NCBI GenBank assembly: GCA_964472395.1
Contig: CAYYMM010000007.1
Span: 1 to 64,000, forward strand
Direction: 5' to 3'
From: CALFER01 sp964472395
Lineage (GTDB): Bacteria; CSSED10-310; CALFER01
Length of the DNA: 64,000 nt
Shown in pieces: positions 33,642 to 42,515 of this stretch. Each line of letters starts with the position of its first letter. The first letter of the stretch is position 1. The translations under genes and the position numbers were made by a program. The notes beneath the pieces were generated by a model that searched no databases, was not told where the DNA came from, and worked only from the letters and a program-made list of their open reading frames with translations.

Positions 33642-34430
33642 TCAGTCTTCGACGCAGCTGCGTATCCAGGATTCATACCTCTCAGAAGTTGTCGGATCAC
33701 CCCGATCGAGGTGGAAAAAAAACTCACGGTTGCCGCTCGGCCCGAGCAGTGGCGATGGAACCATGCTGCGCAGCCGCCAGCCGCTCTCCGAAACATGTGC
33801 CGCCATTGACCTCAGAACTTGTTCGTGTACGCGTCGATCGCGAACGACTCCGCCCGAACCGACAGCCTCGCGGCCAGCCTCGAATTGCGGTTTAATCAAT
33901 GCAATGATTTCTGCACAATTATCCAACAGCGCGACCAGATTGTCAAAAATCAACGTCAAGGAAATGAACGACATGTCCAAAGTGACGACTTGAATCCGAT
34001 CAGGGATCGACGACGGATCGAGGTGTCTGAGATTGACGCGTTCCATCACGACTACGCGGGGATCCTGGCGGAGTTTCCAGTGGAGCTGTCCGTACCCCAC
34101 ATCGATCGCATAAACTTTCCGCACACCTGCTTTCAACAGGCAATCCGTGAAGCCACCGGTCGAAGCGCCGCAATCGAGTGCCGTTTTCCCCTCAACATCG
34201 ATCCGGAATGCATCGAGAGCGCCTCTAAGTTTCAAACCGCCCCGACTGACGAAGGAATCGACCGGCAGGTCGAGAGCGATGTGACCGGAGCGGAGCACAA
34301 GCGTTGACGGTTTGGACACAGGTTTTCCGTCGATGGTGACCCACCCGTTGCGGATGTACTCCGCCGCCTGAGATCTACTCTCGGTGACGCCGCGGTGGGT
34401 GAGTAGAAGATCGGCGCGTATGAAGTCCAT
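33642..34430 (-). CDS. tlyA: TlyA-family rRNA methyltransferase (S4 plus FtsJ-like domains)
   Basis: 262 residues from the ATG at 34430, giving the family-typical start MDFIRADLLLTHRGVTESRSQA. An ATG at 34451 and the open frame beyond are less likely. N-terminal S4 RNA-binding domain (about residues 4-60), then the Rossmann methyltransferase GKTALDCGASTGGFTDCLL, YAIDVGYGQL, and the IKPQFEAGR motif with FtsJ-like catalytic Lys. TlyA proteins 2'-O-methylate 16S/23S rRNA and were originally annotated as haemolysins. The start overlaps the 3' end of dxs by 56 bp. No clear SD. Confidence 0.9.
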   Translation of the reverse strand: MDFIRADLLLTHRGVTESRSQAAEYIRNGWVTIDGKPVSKPSTLVLRSGHIALDLPVDSFVSRGGLKLRGALDAFRIDVEGKTALDCGASTGGFTDCLLKAGVRKVYAIDVGYGQLHWKLRQDPRVVVMERVNLRHLDPSSIPDRIQVVTLDMSFISLTLIFDNLVALLDNCAEIIALIKPQFEAGREAVGSGGVVRDRRVHEQVLRSMAAHVSESGWRLRSMVPSPLLGPSGNREFFFHLDRGDPTTSERYESWIRSCVED

Positions 34431-36393
34431 GGGTCTGCTGAGCGGATTCATCCCGGAACGGCAGGCCCGCAGGATGTCGAGACACGAGCAGACGAATCCT
34501 GCGGATGATGTCCTCCCGGCACAATCCCAATTCCTTGCGTAGTTCCTTCGGAGTTCCCAGACCGACGAACTGATCTGGAATGCCCATGCGGTCGATCTGT
34601 TCAAGACTGACGGCATGACCTTCGAGCAATTCGAGTACCGCACTCCCCATTCCACCGGCCAGTGAACTCTCCTCGATTGTCAGCAGCCGGCCGGTTTTCC
34701 GGATGGATTCGAGAATCTTGGCGCTGTCGAGGGGTTTTATGAAGCGGGCATCGATGACTTCGACATGGATGGCTTCTGCTTCGAGATCCTCGGCAGCCGC
34801 CAAGGCTTCGTAGACAAGCGGTCCGACAGCGACAATCGTCAGATCGGATCCCGTACGCAGAACTTCGGCTTCCCCGAGCGCGAAAGTCAGCGGATTCATG
34901 ACAACGGGAACACCCACTCCGGAACCTCGCGGATAGCGGATTGCGACCGGCATGTTGAACGTCACGGAACTGAACATCGCTCGGCGGAGTTCATTTTCAT
35001 CACGCGGCGCGATCACGACGAGGCGCGGCAAGTGTCTGAGATAAGCCGGATCGAAGATTCCGTGATGTGTCGGCCCGTCTTCTCCGACAACACCGCCTCG
35101 GTCTATCGCGAAAACAACCGGTAGATTCTGCAGACAGATATCATGGAAAATTTGATCATATGCACGCTGAAGAAATGTTGAGTAAATCGCGACGATCGGC
35201 AGCTTTCCCTGACTCGATAAACCGCCTGCAAACGTCACCGCGTGCTGTTCAGCGATCCCGACATCATAGAAACGTTTCGGAAATTCACGAGCGAACTGGG
35301 TCAGACCGGTTCCGAGAGTCATGGCAGCAGTGATTGCGACGATTCGATCATCCGCATGCGCCAGATCGCAGACAGCCTTCCCGAATACCGACGTGTAACT
35401 CGGCGGACCCGATTTCTCCTCAAATGCTCCGGTTTGCACGTTGAACGGCGGAGCGCCATGAAAGCGCTCGGGCTCCGATTCAGCCGGTTTATACCCGAAA
35501 CCCTTGCGGGTCAGTACGTGAACCAGCAAAGGACCGGGTATCGTCCGGATGTTATCGAACAACTCGACCAATCCCTGTAGACGATGTCCATCAAAGGGGC
35601 CGAGATACTGGAACCCGAGTTCTTCGAACAGAAGCCCGGGTTGTATTAAATCCTTGACCGAGCGTTCGATCTTTTGTACGAGTCGAATCAGGTCCGTACC
35701 GGCGCGAGGAATTGATTGCAGGAGATTTTTCACCATCTTCCGCAATTGTGCTGGCCGCCGGGAAACCATTCGCCGGCTGATATATTCCGCCAGTCCGCCG
35801 ACATTGGGAGATATCGACCTTTCGTTGTCATTGAGGATAACGATGAGATTTTCGTTCTTGAGATGTCCGGTTTGATTGAGGGCTTCGAACGCAACTCCCG
35901 ATGTCATGCTCCCGTCGCCGATGATCGCGACCACACGGTTCGACGCACCAGTCGATCGTAATGCTTCGGCCATACCGAGAGCGAAGGAGATGGACGTGCC
36001 GCTGTGTCCGGTATCATAGTGGTCGTGAGAACTTTCGTCCTTCTTTGGGAAACCGGCTGTGCCGCCTTTCTTCCTCAGCCCGTCGATAAACGGATCGAGT
36101 CGTCCTGTGAGCAGTTTATGTGTGTATACCTGATGGCCGACGTCCCAGACGAATTTGTCATAAGGAGAGTTGAAGGCATAGTGAATCGCGATCGTCAGTT
36201 CGACGACACCCAGGTTCGATGCGAGATGACCGCCATGGCGAGCAACGGCATCAACAATGGCCGAACGGATTTCTGCCGCAAGACTGTCCAAATCACCTAA
36301 CGGCAGCTTCCGAAGATCGTCCGGTGTTCTGATCTGACTCAACAAAGGATATCTCAAAAGAGTATCCGACCGATTATCGTGCATATTCCACAC
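34375..36393 (-). CDS. dxs: 1-deoxy-D-xylulose-5-phosphate synthase
   Basis: 672 residues. Condenses pyruvate and glyceraldehyde 3-phosphate, the first step of the MEP isoprenoid pathway. HLASNLGVVELTIAIH carries the conserved His region, GDGSMTSGVAFEALN the thiamine-diphosphate/Mg motif, and DVGIAEQHAVTFAGGL and FAIDRGGVVGEDGPTHHG the transketolase-type pyrimidine and C-terminal motifs. The C-terminus is about 40 residues longer than usual, Arg/His/Pro-rich, and overlaps tlyA. The start overlaps rny by 20 bp; an ATG at 36384 is an alternative. It supplies precursors for the polyprenyl synthase at 29914. Confidence 0.96.
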   Translation of the reverse strand: MWNMHDNRSDTLLRYPLLSQIRTPDDLRKLPLGDLDSLAAEIRSAIVDAVARHGGHLASNLGVVELTIAIHYAFNSPYDKFVWDVGHQVYTHKLLTGRLDPFIDGLRKKGGTAGFPKKDESSHDHYDTGHSGTSISFALGMAEALRSTGASNRVVAIIGDGSMTSGVAFEALNQTGHLKNENLIVILNDNERSISPNVGGLAEYISRRMVSRRPAQLRKMVKNLLQSIPRAGTDLIRLVQKIERSVKDLIQPGLLFEELGFQYLGPFDGHRLQGLVELFDNIRTIPGPLLVHVLTRKGFGYKPAESEPERFHGAPPFNVQTGAFEEKSGPPSYTSVFGKAVCDLAHADDRIVAITAAMTLGTGLTQFAREFPKRFYDVGIAEQHAVTFAGGLSSQGKLPIVAIYSTFLQRAYDQIFHDICLQNLPVVFAIDRGGVVGEDGPTHHGIFDPAYLRHLPRLVVIAPRDENELRRAMFSSVTFNMPVAIRYPRGSGVGVPVVMNPLTFALGEAEVLRTGSDLTIVAVGPLVYEALAAAEDLEAEAIHVEVIDARFIKPLDSAKILESIRKTGRLLTIEESSLAGGMGSAVLELLEGHAVSLEQIDRMGIPDQFVGLGTPKELRKELGLCREDIIRRIRLLVSRHPAGLPFRDESAQQTHGLHTRRSSTHPPRRHRE

Positions 36394-37954
36394 ACCTGGT
36401 TTCTCGAATAGCCGTCACACGAATCTCACCGGGATACTCTAACTCATGTTCAATGCGCTGGGCAATCTCCCGGGCGAGCAGGGCCATCTCCTGGTCCGAA
36501 ATATCTTCTGGCTTGAAGATGATTCGGATTTCACGGCCGGCTTGAATCGCGAACGATTTTTCGACGCCCTGGAATGATTGGGCGATATCTTCGAGTTTTT
36601 CGAGTCGTTTGAGATAGGTTTCAAGGATTTCCCGTCGAGCGCCTGGGCGTGCAGCTGACAGGGCATCAGCAGCCTGAATGAGAACCGCTTCGACACTGGA
36701 AGGGGGTTCATCGCCGTGATGCGATGCCATCGCGCGCACGACTTCCTTCGATTCGTTGAATTTCTTCGCCAGATCCGCGCCGATGATCGCATGCGATCCC
36801 TCGATTTCATGATCCACCGCTTTGCCGATATCGTGAAGTAAGCCGGCACGTTTCGCAAACTTAACGTTGACACCCAGTTCGGATGCCATCATCCCGGCGA
36901 TGAATGCCACCTCCTTGGAGTGTTGCAGAACATTCTGTCCATAACTCGTGCGATAGCGCAGGCGTCCAAGAAGTTTGACGAGATCCTGATGGAGGCCCTG
37001 GACACCGACTTCGAACGCAGCCTGCTCACCGCTTTCACGTACGGTCTTGTCAACTTCCTTCTGAACTTTTTTAACGATCTCTTCGATCCGCCCGGGATGG
37101 ATCCGGCCATCTGAAATCAGACGTTTGAGCGAGATGGCGGCAACTTCCCTGCGGATCGGGTCGAACCCGGAGAGAATAACGGCTTCAGGAGTATCGTCGA
37201 TGATCAGATCGATTCCGGTTGCGGCTTCCAGTGCGCGGATGTTGCGTCCTTCGCGTCCGATGATGCGACCCTTCATTTCGTCACTAGGCAAATCGACCAC
37301 GCTCACGGTTGCCTCGGCGACATAATCCGAAGCGATGCGTTGAATCGATGTCGAAATGATTTCACGAGCCTGGGATTCGGCCTTCTCTTCAGCTTCATCG
37401 ATGATTCGTTTGATGCGATCCGCCGCTTCCTTTCGGGCTTCGTTTTCCATTCTTTCGACAATAATTTTCTGAGCTTCCTGCATGGACATCCCGGCGATGC
37501 GCTGTAAAACTTTATCCTGTTCCGCGATCAACTCTTTTTTCTTGTCTTCAAGAACCTGGAGATCATCCTCTTTCTGCTGGAGCGTTTTGACACGTTGATT
37601 GAAAATGCGCTCTTTTTTATCAAATTCAGAATGTTTACGATCCAGGTTTTCTTCTCGTTTGAGAAGTCGGTGTTCGAGTCTCTGAAGTTCGTCGCGGCGT
37701 TCTTTCGTTTTCGCTTCGAACTCGTTGACTTTGGCGTAGTATTTTTCTTTGGATTCGACTTCAGCCTGTTTTCGGAGTGTCTGCGCTTGCTCTTCTGCTT
37801 TGGCAAGAATTTCGGATGCCTTCGCCTCGGCTTCCTGCATGCGCTTACGTGCAGCCGATGATGCGATGAACCGTTGCGCGCCAAAACCGACGATTCCGGA
37901 CAACAGTGCTATCAGCCCGCAGATCAGATAATTCAGACCAGAAATGGCACTCAC
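36374..37954 (-). CDS. rny: Ribonuclease Y
   Basis: 526 residues. N-terminal membrane anchor (about residues 6-28), long charged coiled coil (30-200), KH domain (LPSDEMKGRIIGREGRNIRALEAATGIDLIIDD) and HD domain (HSKEVAFIAGMMA, AGLLHDIGKAVDHE, ASHHGDE). It is an endoribonuclease starting mRNA decay at the membrane. The apparent start is GTG at 37954, but the GGGAG motif lies only 1-2 nt upstream. An in-frame ATT at 37945 (residue 4) sits about 10 nt from that SD, so the exact start is uncertain. It lies upstream of dxs and downstream of the candidate 6S RNA. Confidence 0.95.
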   Translation of the reverse strand: MSAISGLNYLICGLIALLSGIVGFGAQRFIASSAARKRMQEAEAKASEILAKAEEQAQTLRKQAEVESKEKYYAKVNEFEAKTKERRDELQRLEHRLLKREENLDRKHSEFDKKERIFNQRVKTLQQKEDDLQVLEDKKKELIAEQDKVLQRIAGMSMQEAQKIIVERMENEARKEAADRIKRIIDEAEEKAESQAREIISTSIQRIASDYVAEATVSVVDLPSDEMKGRIIGREGRNIRALEAATGIDLIIDDTPEAVILSGFDPIRREVAAISLKRLISDGRIHPGRIEEIVKKVQKEVDKTVRESGEQAAFEVGVQGLHQDLVKLLGRLRYRTSYGQNVLQHSKEVAFIAGMMASELGVNVKFAKRAGLLHDIGKAVDHEIEGSHAIIGADLAKKFNESKEVVRAMASHHGDEPPSSVEAVLIQAADALSAARPGARREILETYLKRLEKLEDIAQSFQGVEKSFAIQAGREIRIIFKPEDISDQEMALLAREIAQRIEHELEYPGEIRVTAIRETRCVEYAR

Positions 37955-38014
37955 CTCCCAATATTACCCTGCCGTGCCTACACGCGCAGGGAATCATGGA
38001 ATCGGAAGGAGGTA

Positions 38015-38425
38015 TCAGTCCGAGGCGAGCGCAGCGGAGATCGGAAACCTGAGAATAAATCCCTCCCATGAAATGCCGTGTGGTGAGGATGCTTTGAACC
38101 TGCTTAGACAGGTGGGAGCCTTGTCCGGCGGGTCGTTCGTCCCGTTGCCGGGCATGAATCCACCGCAGGAACGCAGACCCCCTTTTTCAAAGTGTTGGCT
38201 CAAACAGTTCCACGCCATCACGAACACCACAGGAGGGACATTCAATATGAACAGAACAACCGATAACTCAAGCGGACATGCCGCCCATAAATGATAATCG
38301 AACCGTTGCATCGACGGCAGCAGGCAGACAAGGCAAGCTGTTGTGATGCAGATCATCCAAAGCGCTGCGATCACTCGAAGTAACTGAAGATTTCCCTTCC
38401 GTTCCAAGGTCAAATTGTTCCTCAT
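38015..38425 (-). CDS. Possible small membrane protein overlapping the 6S RNA candidate
   Basis: 136 codons from an ATG that overlaps the zapA stop (ATGA), so it would be translationally coupled. The first about 80 residues contain two plausible membrane helices (LLRVIAALWMICITTACLVCLL and LSVVLFILNVPPVVFVMAW). The last about 50 residues are simply the frame through the candidate 6S RNA and look unlike a protein (Pro/Gly/Ser-rich). Either the protein is real and its 3' part is shared with an RNA gene, or only chance keeps the frame open. No family recognised. Confidence 0.35.
   Translation of the reverse strand: MRNNLTLERKGNLQLLRVIAALWMICITTACLVCLLPSMQRFDYHLWAACPLELSVVLFILNVPPVVFVMAWNCLSQHFEKGGLRSCGGFMPGNGTNDPPDKAPTCLSRFKASSPHGISWEGFILRFPISAALASD
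38060..38180 (-). ncRNA. ssrS: Candidate 6S RNA
   Basis: The minus strand between zapA and rny shows 6S-like landmarks. A 5' arm TGCGGTGG at about 38160-38167 can pair, across one mismatch, with CACACGGCA at about 38072-38080. Between them are GGCTCCCACCTG...CAGGTTCAA and a central unpaired-looking region. The terminal CACACGGCATTTC and GGTTCAA strings recall known 6S RNAs. Position next to zapA is a conserved location for ssrS in many bacteria. Ends are estimates. It would bind RNA polymerase and modulate promoter use. Confidence 0.5.
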
Positions 38426-39054
38426 TCTTCAATCACCCGTTCGAGTTCGAGCAGGAGGCGTTTTTCGGAATCCTGAAGATTCAGGAGTGTTTCGCGGGTT
38501 CTGACGAGATCATCCGAGATGTTCAATGCCGCCAGTATCGCGACTTTCAACGCCGACATACCCTTGCTCGTCCGAGCAATTTCATTCATTCGATCGTCAA
38601 CTAAGCGCGCCAGATATCGGACACGCTCAGCATCGTCTTCACCTATTATATTATAGAATTGGCCAAATATTTCAACCTCCACACGATGCATCTCACCGTT
38701 GTGTCGGCTGGAGGTTGATGAGTTTGACGGATTTATTGATCGCTCAGGGGCAGAGAATCGATCATGGACAGGAGATGCGTGATTTTTGCTCCGATGTTCA
38801 TCTTCAGGCTTTCGTATTCCTGAATCTGCCTTCCACCGCTCTGCCTCCTGTGCAGCGGTCGATGCCGCATCGACCGCCGAGTTCAACTCCTGGATATGTC
38901 GTCGCAACTCGTCAAGTTCGGACTTAAGACGTTCGTTTTCATCGCGCAGGCTATGAATAACCTGTACAGCCCGCAGAACCTTGGCTTCAAGTGCGCTGAA
39001 TTGCGATATGAAAACATCGTCACCCTGGACCATGGCAGAGTCTATCAAATCCAT
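38422..39054 (-). CDS. zapA: Cell-division protein: ZapB-like coiled coil fused to ZapA domain
   Basis: 210 residues. Residues about 15-70 form a coiled coil with heptad spacing (FSALEAKVLRAVQVIHSLRDENERL...), resembling ZapB. Residues about 70-120 are a polar Ser/Asn/Glu linker. Residues about 121-210 are a ZapA domain (RVEVEIFGQFYNIIGEDDAERVRYLA...NEIARTSKG...VAILAALNISDDL). ZapA binds and bundles FtsZ at the division ring; ZapB is a separate coiled-coil partner in enterobacteria. The start is uncertain: GAGGAG abuts the ATG at 39054, and a TTG at 39048 is better spaced. It follows rplT by 18 bp. Confidence 0.8.
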   Translation of the reverse strand: MDLIDSAMVQGDDVFISQFSALEAKVLRAVQVIHSLRDENERLKSELDELRRHIQELNSAVDAASTAAQEAERWKADSGIRKPEDEHRSKNHASPVHDRFSAPERSINPSNSSTSSRHNGEMHRVEVEIFGQFYNIIGEDDAERVRYLARLVDDRMNEIARTSKGMSALKVAILAALNISDDLVRTRETLLNLQDSEKRLLLELERVIEE

Positions 39055-39072
39055 CTCCTCAATGCAAAAACC

Positions 39073-39426
39073 TTAAAGGTTTTCTTTAGCTACCGCAACG
39101 AGTTTGTTGAATGCCGCTGGATCGCTGATGGCCAGTTCCGCAAGAACTTTTCGATCGATGCGCACGCCGGCTTTATCAAGACCGTGGATCAACTTGTTGT
39201 ACGGAATCCCCTGCAATCTGGACGCGGCATTGATCCGCTGGATCCAGAGCGCTCGAAAATCACCCTTCTTCTTGCGTCGATCCGCGAACGCATGCCGGCC
39301 CGCCTTTGAGACCGCTTCCATAGCAGGACGTATCCGCGCACTCTGCGAACCCCGATAGCCTTTGGCCAGTTTCAATATACGATTGCGTCGTTGACGCGTT
39401 TTAAATCCACCCTTTGCTCTCGGCAT
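39073..39426 (-). CDS. rplT: Large ribosomal subunit protein bL20
   Basis: 117 residues, full length. Starts MPRAKGGFKTRQRRNRILKLAKGYRG and contains WIQRINAASR, the family hallmarks. Highly basic N-terminus. Assembly protein of the 50S subunit that binds 23S rRNA. It follows rpmI by 21 bp in the conserved infC-rpmI-rplT operon, where L20 commonly represses its own operon. I did not identify an L20-binding leader by eye. Confidence 0.98.
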   Translation of the reverse strand: MPRAKGGFKTRQRRNRILKLAKGYRGSQSARIRPAMEAVSKAGRHAFADRRKKKGDFRALWIQRINAASRLQGIPYNKLIHGLDKAGVRIDRKVLAELAISDPAAFNKLVAVAKENL

Positions 39427-39447
39427 GACTGATAAACCTCCTGAAGA

Positions 39448-39645
39448 CTATAGATAGGGCACGAGCCGACGAGTCTGTCGTAAATCCGCACCATCCACAT
39501 AACCGCCTTTTCGAAGCTGGCGCAAGCGCTTGGTCGTCTTTTTCGTCAGAATGTGTCGGGCGAATGCGTGTTTTCTCTTTAACTTACCGTTTGCGGTTCC
39601 GCCGAACCGTTTCGCAGCGCCTCGATGTGTTTTTAATTTCGGCAT
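39448..39645 (-). CDS. rpmI: Large ribosomal subunit protein bL35
   Basis: 65 residues from the ATG at 39645 giving MPKLKTHRGAAKRF, the family start; an in-frame ATG two codons earlier (39651) is also possible. Contains RKHAFARHILTKKTTKRLRQLR. Small basic protein of the 50S subunit. Middle gene of the infC-rpmI-rplT operon. Confidence 0.97.
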   Translation of the reverse strand: MPKLKTHRGAAKRFGGTANGKLKRKHAFARHILTKKTTKRLRQLRKGGYVDGADLRQTRRLVPYL

Positions 39646-39686
39646 ATTCAACCTCTTTGTTTCTTCAGCCCGCTGTAACGCATCCG

Positions 39687-40229
39687 TTACTTCGGGGAAA
39701 GTATCATGCTCATGTTGCGGCCTTCAAGACGACCCGGGCTGTCGACTCGCGAAAAATCGGCCATTTCAGCAGCAATCCGATCCAGAATCTCCTGCCCCTT
39801 GTCCGTGTGCGCAATCTCTCGCCCTCGAAACATGATCGTTACACGAACCTTCGCACCCGACTTCAGAAAGCGTTCAACATGATTGCGTTTGAAATTGTAA
39901 TCATGCTCGTCGATTTTTGGACGGAATTTGACTTCTTTTAATGTCGCACCCTTCTGCTTTTTCTTCGAAGCATCGCGTTTCGATCGCTGATACTTGAACT
40001 TGCCATAATCCATGATCCGGCAGACAGGAGGGTCCGAATTGGGAGAAACTTCAACTAGGTCGAGGTCGGATTCAGATGCATATGCCAACCCCTGTTCAAT
40101 GCTGATGATTCCGGCTTGAGTTCCATCCGCCAAAATGCAGCGAATGTTCTTCACACGAATCTCGTCGTTGATCCGACACTCTTCCTTTTTCTTCGGATCT
40201 TTTTCGGGTACGAATGGTTTTCGCCTCAA
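39687..40229 (-). CDS. infC: Translation initiation factor IF-3
   Basis: 180 residues. Starts at TTG (40229) with AAGGAGG six bases upstream on the minus strand, so the rare start is well supported. Rare start codons in infC are known to allow IF-3 to limit its own synthesis. Motifs: RINDEIRVKNIRCI, LDLVEVSPNSDPPVCRIMDYGKFKYQ, KEVKFRPKIDEHDYNFK, and MFRGREIAHTDKG, covering the N-domain, linker and C-domain. It is 46 bp downstream of thrS. Confidence 0.96.
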   Translation of the reverse strand: MRRKPFVPEKDPKKKEECRINDEIRVKNIRCILADGTQAGIISIEQGLAYASESDLDLVEVSPNSDPPVCRIMDYGKFKYQRSKRDASKKKQKGATLKEVKFRPKIDEHDYNFKRNHVERFLKSGAKVRVTIMFRGREIAHTDKGQEILDRIAAEMADFSRVDSPGRLEGRNMSMILSPK

Positions 40230-40275
40230 ACAGCCTCCTTTTCAGTTTCGATTCATCGGGTTATGCACACCGGAC

Positions 40276-42198
40276 TCAATCCATCACCCGATCCTGAACC
40301 TCTGAACATGCCCGTTCCATGAATGCGGCAACGGGCATTGCACCGAGATCCCCATGTTTGCGATGACGGACCGAAACCTGTTCAGTCTCCGATTCACGAT
40401 CCCCGATGACCAACATGTATGGAACCTTCTGCACCTGCGCTTCTCTGATCTTGTAACCCATTTTTTCGTTACGTTCATCATTGCGAACCCGCAGACCGGC
40501 GGTCTGCAGCCGTGCAGTCAATTTTCGCGCATACTCGTGATGTCGCTCCGCAATCGGTATCGTCACGATCTGAAGTGGAGCGAGCCACATCGGGAAAGCA
40601 CCTCCGACATGCTCGATCAATCCCCCCACGAATCGCTCCATTGAGCCCAATACTGCGCGATGGATCATAATCACTTCATGGTCGGAATTGTCTTCTCCAA
40701 CGTAATTCACCTTGAATCGCTTGGGAAGATTCAAATCCACTTGAATGGTGGGGCCCTGCCATTCTCTTCCCAAAGCATCCGTGAGCTTGATATCTATCTT
40801 CGGTGCATAAAACACTCCACCGCCTTCATCGATATCATACGGTTTTCCCCAACGCTCCAGGGCGGATTTCAGCGCATTGGTCGACCATTCCCATTCCGCC
40901 TCGGAGCCGAGATACTTCTCGGGACGAGTGGCCAGGAAGATCCGATACGTATAACCGAATGCGCGCATCAGCGTATCCACCAGATCGATGATCTGAAATA
41001 CCTCTTCCGCCATTTGCTGCGGCGTACAGAAAACGTGCGCATCATCCTGTGTAAATCCGCGTACACGCAGCATGCCGTGCAGCGTTCCACTGCGCTCGAA
41101 TCGGTAGACGGTTCCAAGTTCACAGTAGCGGATCGGCAGATCGCGATAACTTCTGAGCTGTGATTGGAAAATCTTAATATGCCCCGGGCAGTTCATCGGC
41201 TTCAACCGGTAGGGTTGCTCGTCGATCAACAACGGTGCATACATACTGTCTGCATAGTTTTGTAGGTGACCACTGATCTCATAAATCCGCTCACGCGCGA
41301 TATGTGGCGTGTAAACCATCTGGTAACCCCGCCGGAAATGCTCGGCCCGCCAAAATTCCTCGATGAGATGCCGGACAGTGGCACCGTTGGGATGCCAGAA
41401 AATCAAACCGGCGCCGACATCTTCATGGATTGAGAACAGATCGAGTTCCTTACCGAGTTTTCGGTGGTCACGGAGACGGATTTTTTCGCGAAGTTCGAGA
41501 TAGGCGTCGAGATCCTGCTGGGAATAGAAGGCGGTCGCGTAGATCCGCTGCAGGATATCGTTGTGTTCGTCACCCCTCCAATACGCGCTCGCCGAAGACA
41601 GCACCTTGAATGCCCGAATAAAGCGGGTGTTCAGGACATGCGGCCCACGGCAGAGATCCATGAAGGAGCCTTGCTGATAAATCGATACCCTGGCGTCGGG
41701 AATCTCAGCCAGAAGTTCGACTTTGTATGTTTCGCCCTTCTTCGAGAACAGCTCGATCGCCTCTTCCTTCGTCATCTCCCGCTTCTCGAACGATGCGTTC
41801 TCCTTGACGATCCGGTTCATCTCTTCTTCGATCCGCGCCAGGTCATCGGGCTCGAACGGTCGGCTGACCGCGAAATCATAGTAAAAACCGTCCTGCGTGG
41901 CCGGACCGATCCCGAATTTCACGCCGTCGAACAGATTCATGACCGCCTGGGCCATGACGTGCGCAGCGCTGTGTCGCACCACATCCAACCCTCTCGCGTC
42001 TCCTTCACACACAATGTCCGCTTCGCCCAACATCGTTACTGGAGAATGCAGATCGATCAACCGATCGTTCATCTGGATGGCGAGGGGATTTTTAAACTTC
42101 ATCCCGGTCGTTTTCTCGACATGCTTCACGAACTCCAGTCCGGAGATGCCTTCGGGAACAGAAAGCGACCCATGATCTTTCAGGATAATGACCAACAT
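40276..42198 (-). CDS. thrS: Threonyl-tRNA synthetase
   Basis: 640 residues from the ATG at 42198 (MLVIILKDHGS), giving a normal TGS domain. The frame is open to 42294, but those 32 extra residues are Arg-rich and unsupported. Order: TGS (1-60), editing domain with RHSAAHVMAQAV and SFMDLCRGPHV, class II core with MNCPGHIKIF (Zn ligand Cys) and RFERSGTLHGMLRVRGFTQDDAH (motif 2), GEDNSDHEVIMIHRAVLGSMERF (motif 3), and the anticodon-binding domain (VTIPIAERHHEYA...). Charges tRNA-Thr. First protein gene of the operon after the tRNA-Val gene. Confidence 0.97.
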   Translation of the reverse strand: MLVIILKDHGSLSVPEGISGLEFVKHVEKTTGMKFKNPLAIQMNDRLIDLHSPVTMLGEADIVCEGDARGLDVVRHSAAHVMAQAVMNLFDGVKFGIGPATQDGFYYDFAVSRPFEPDDLARIEEEMNRIVKENASFEKREMTKEEAIELFSKKGETYKVELLAEIPDARVSIYQQGSFMDLCRGPHVLNTRFIRAFKVLSSASAYWRGDEHNDILQRIYATAFYSQQDLDAYLELREKIRLRDHRKLGKELDLFSIHEDVGAGLIFWHPNGATVRHLIEEFWRAEHFRRGYQMVYTPHIARERIYEISGHLQNYADSMYAPLLIDEQPYRLKPMNCPGHIKIFQSQLRSYRDLPIRYCELGTVYRFERSGTLHGMLRVRGFTQDDAHVFCTPQQMAEEVFQIIDLVDTLMRAFGYTYRIFLATRPEKYLGSEAEWEWSTNALKSALERWGKPYDIDEGGGVFYAPKIDIKLTDALGREWQGPTIQVDLNLPKRFKVNYVGEDNSDHEVIMIHRAVLGSMERFVGGLIEHVGGAFPMWLAPLQIVTIPIAERHHEYARKLTARLQTAGLRVRNDERNEKMGYKIREAQVQKVPYMLVIGDRESETEQVSVRHRKHGDLGAMPVAAFMERACSEVQDRVMD

Positions 42199-42331
42199 GA
42201 TCTCAAATCGGCGAAGCCGGCTCCTTTTCTCACCTTCAACAAACGGGGCATTGCCTGATCCAATCTCGGCTCTGCCCCGGCGACGTCGTTTCAATTTTCG
42301 GCCGAAAGCCCAGGTTGGGCTTCAAAATCAA

Positions 42332-42403
42332 TAGGCGCGAGGGGAATTGAACCCCTGGCCCCTTCCGCGTCAAGGAAGTGCTCTCCCCCTGAGCTACGCG
42401 CCT
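42332..42403 (-). tRNA. tRNA-Val (anticodon GAC)
   Basis: Reads as a full cloverleaf on the minus strand. Acceptor AGGCGCG pairs with CGCGCCT plus discriminator A; the D-arm is GCTC...GAGC; the anticodon arm CTTCC-TTGACGC-GGAAG has GAC in the loop; the T-arm is AGGGG-TTCAATT-CCCCT. 72 nt, CCA not encoded. A strong promoter lies just upstream. Confidence 0.95.
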
Positions 42404-42438
42404 GAAGCCTCCCGACCCTTTCGAATCGAGATCCACCT

Positions 42439-42467
42439 CTTTTACCCGGCACGCACATGATTGTCAA
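42439..42467 (-). promoter_or_regulatory. Sigma70-type promoter of the tRNA-Val/thrS transcript
   Basis: On the minus strand, TTGACA (42462-42467), a 17-bp spacer and TAAAAG (42439-42444) precede the tRNA by about 35 bp. A perfect -35 box with ideal spacing fits a stable-RNA promoter. It may also feed thrS and the translation operon. Confidence 0.65.
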
Positions 42468-42515
42468 GTATTTTCGATGAAGCAGCGCGTTCAGGTCCGG
42501 TTCAGTCTGTAACGG

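Noticed and set aside
42199..42294. 32-residue extension of ThrRS
   Set aside because: Arg-rich and not similar to the TGS domain start; the ATG at 42198 gives the expected N-terminus.
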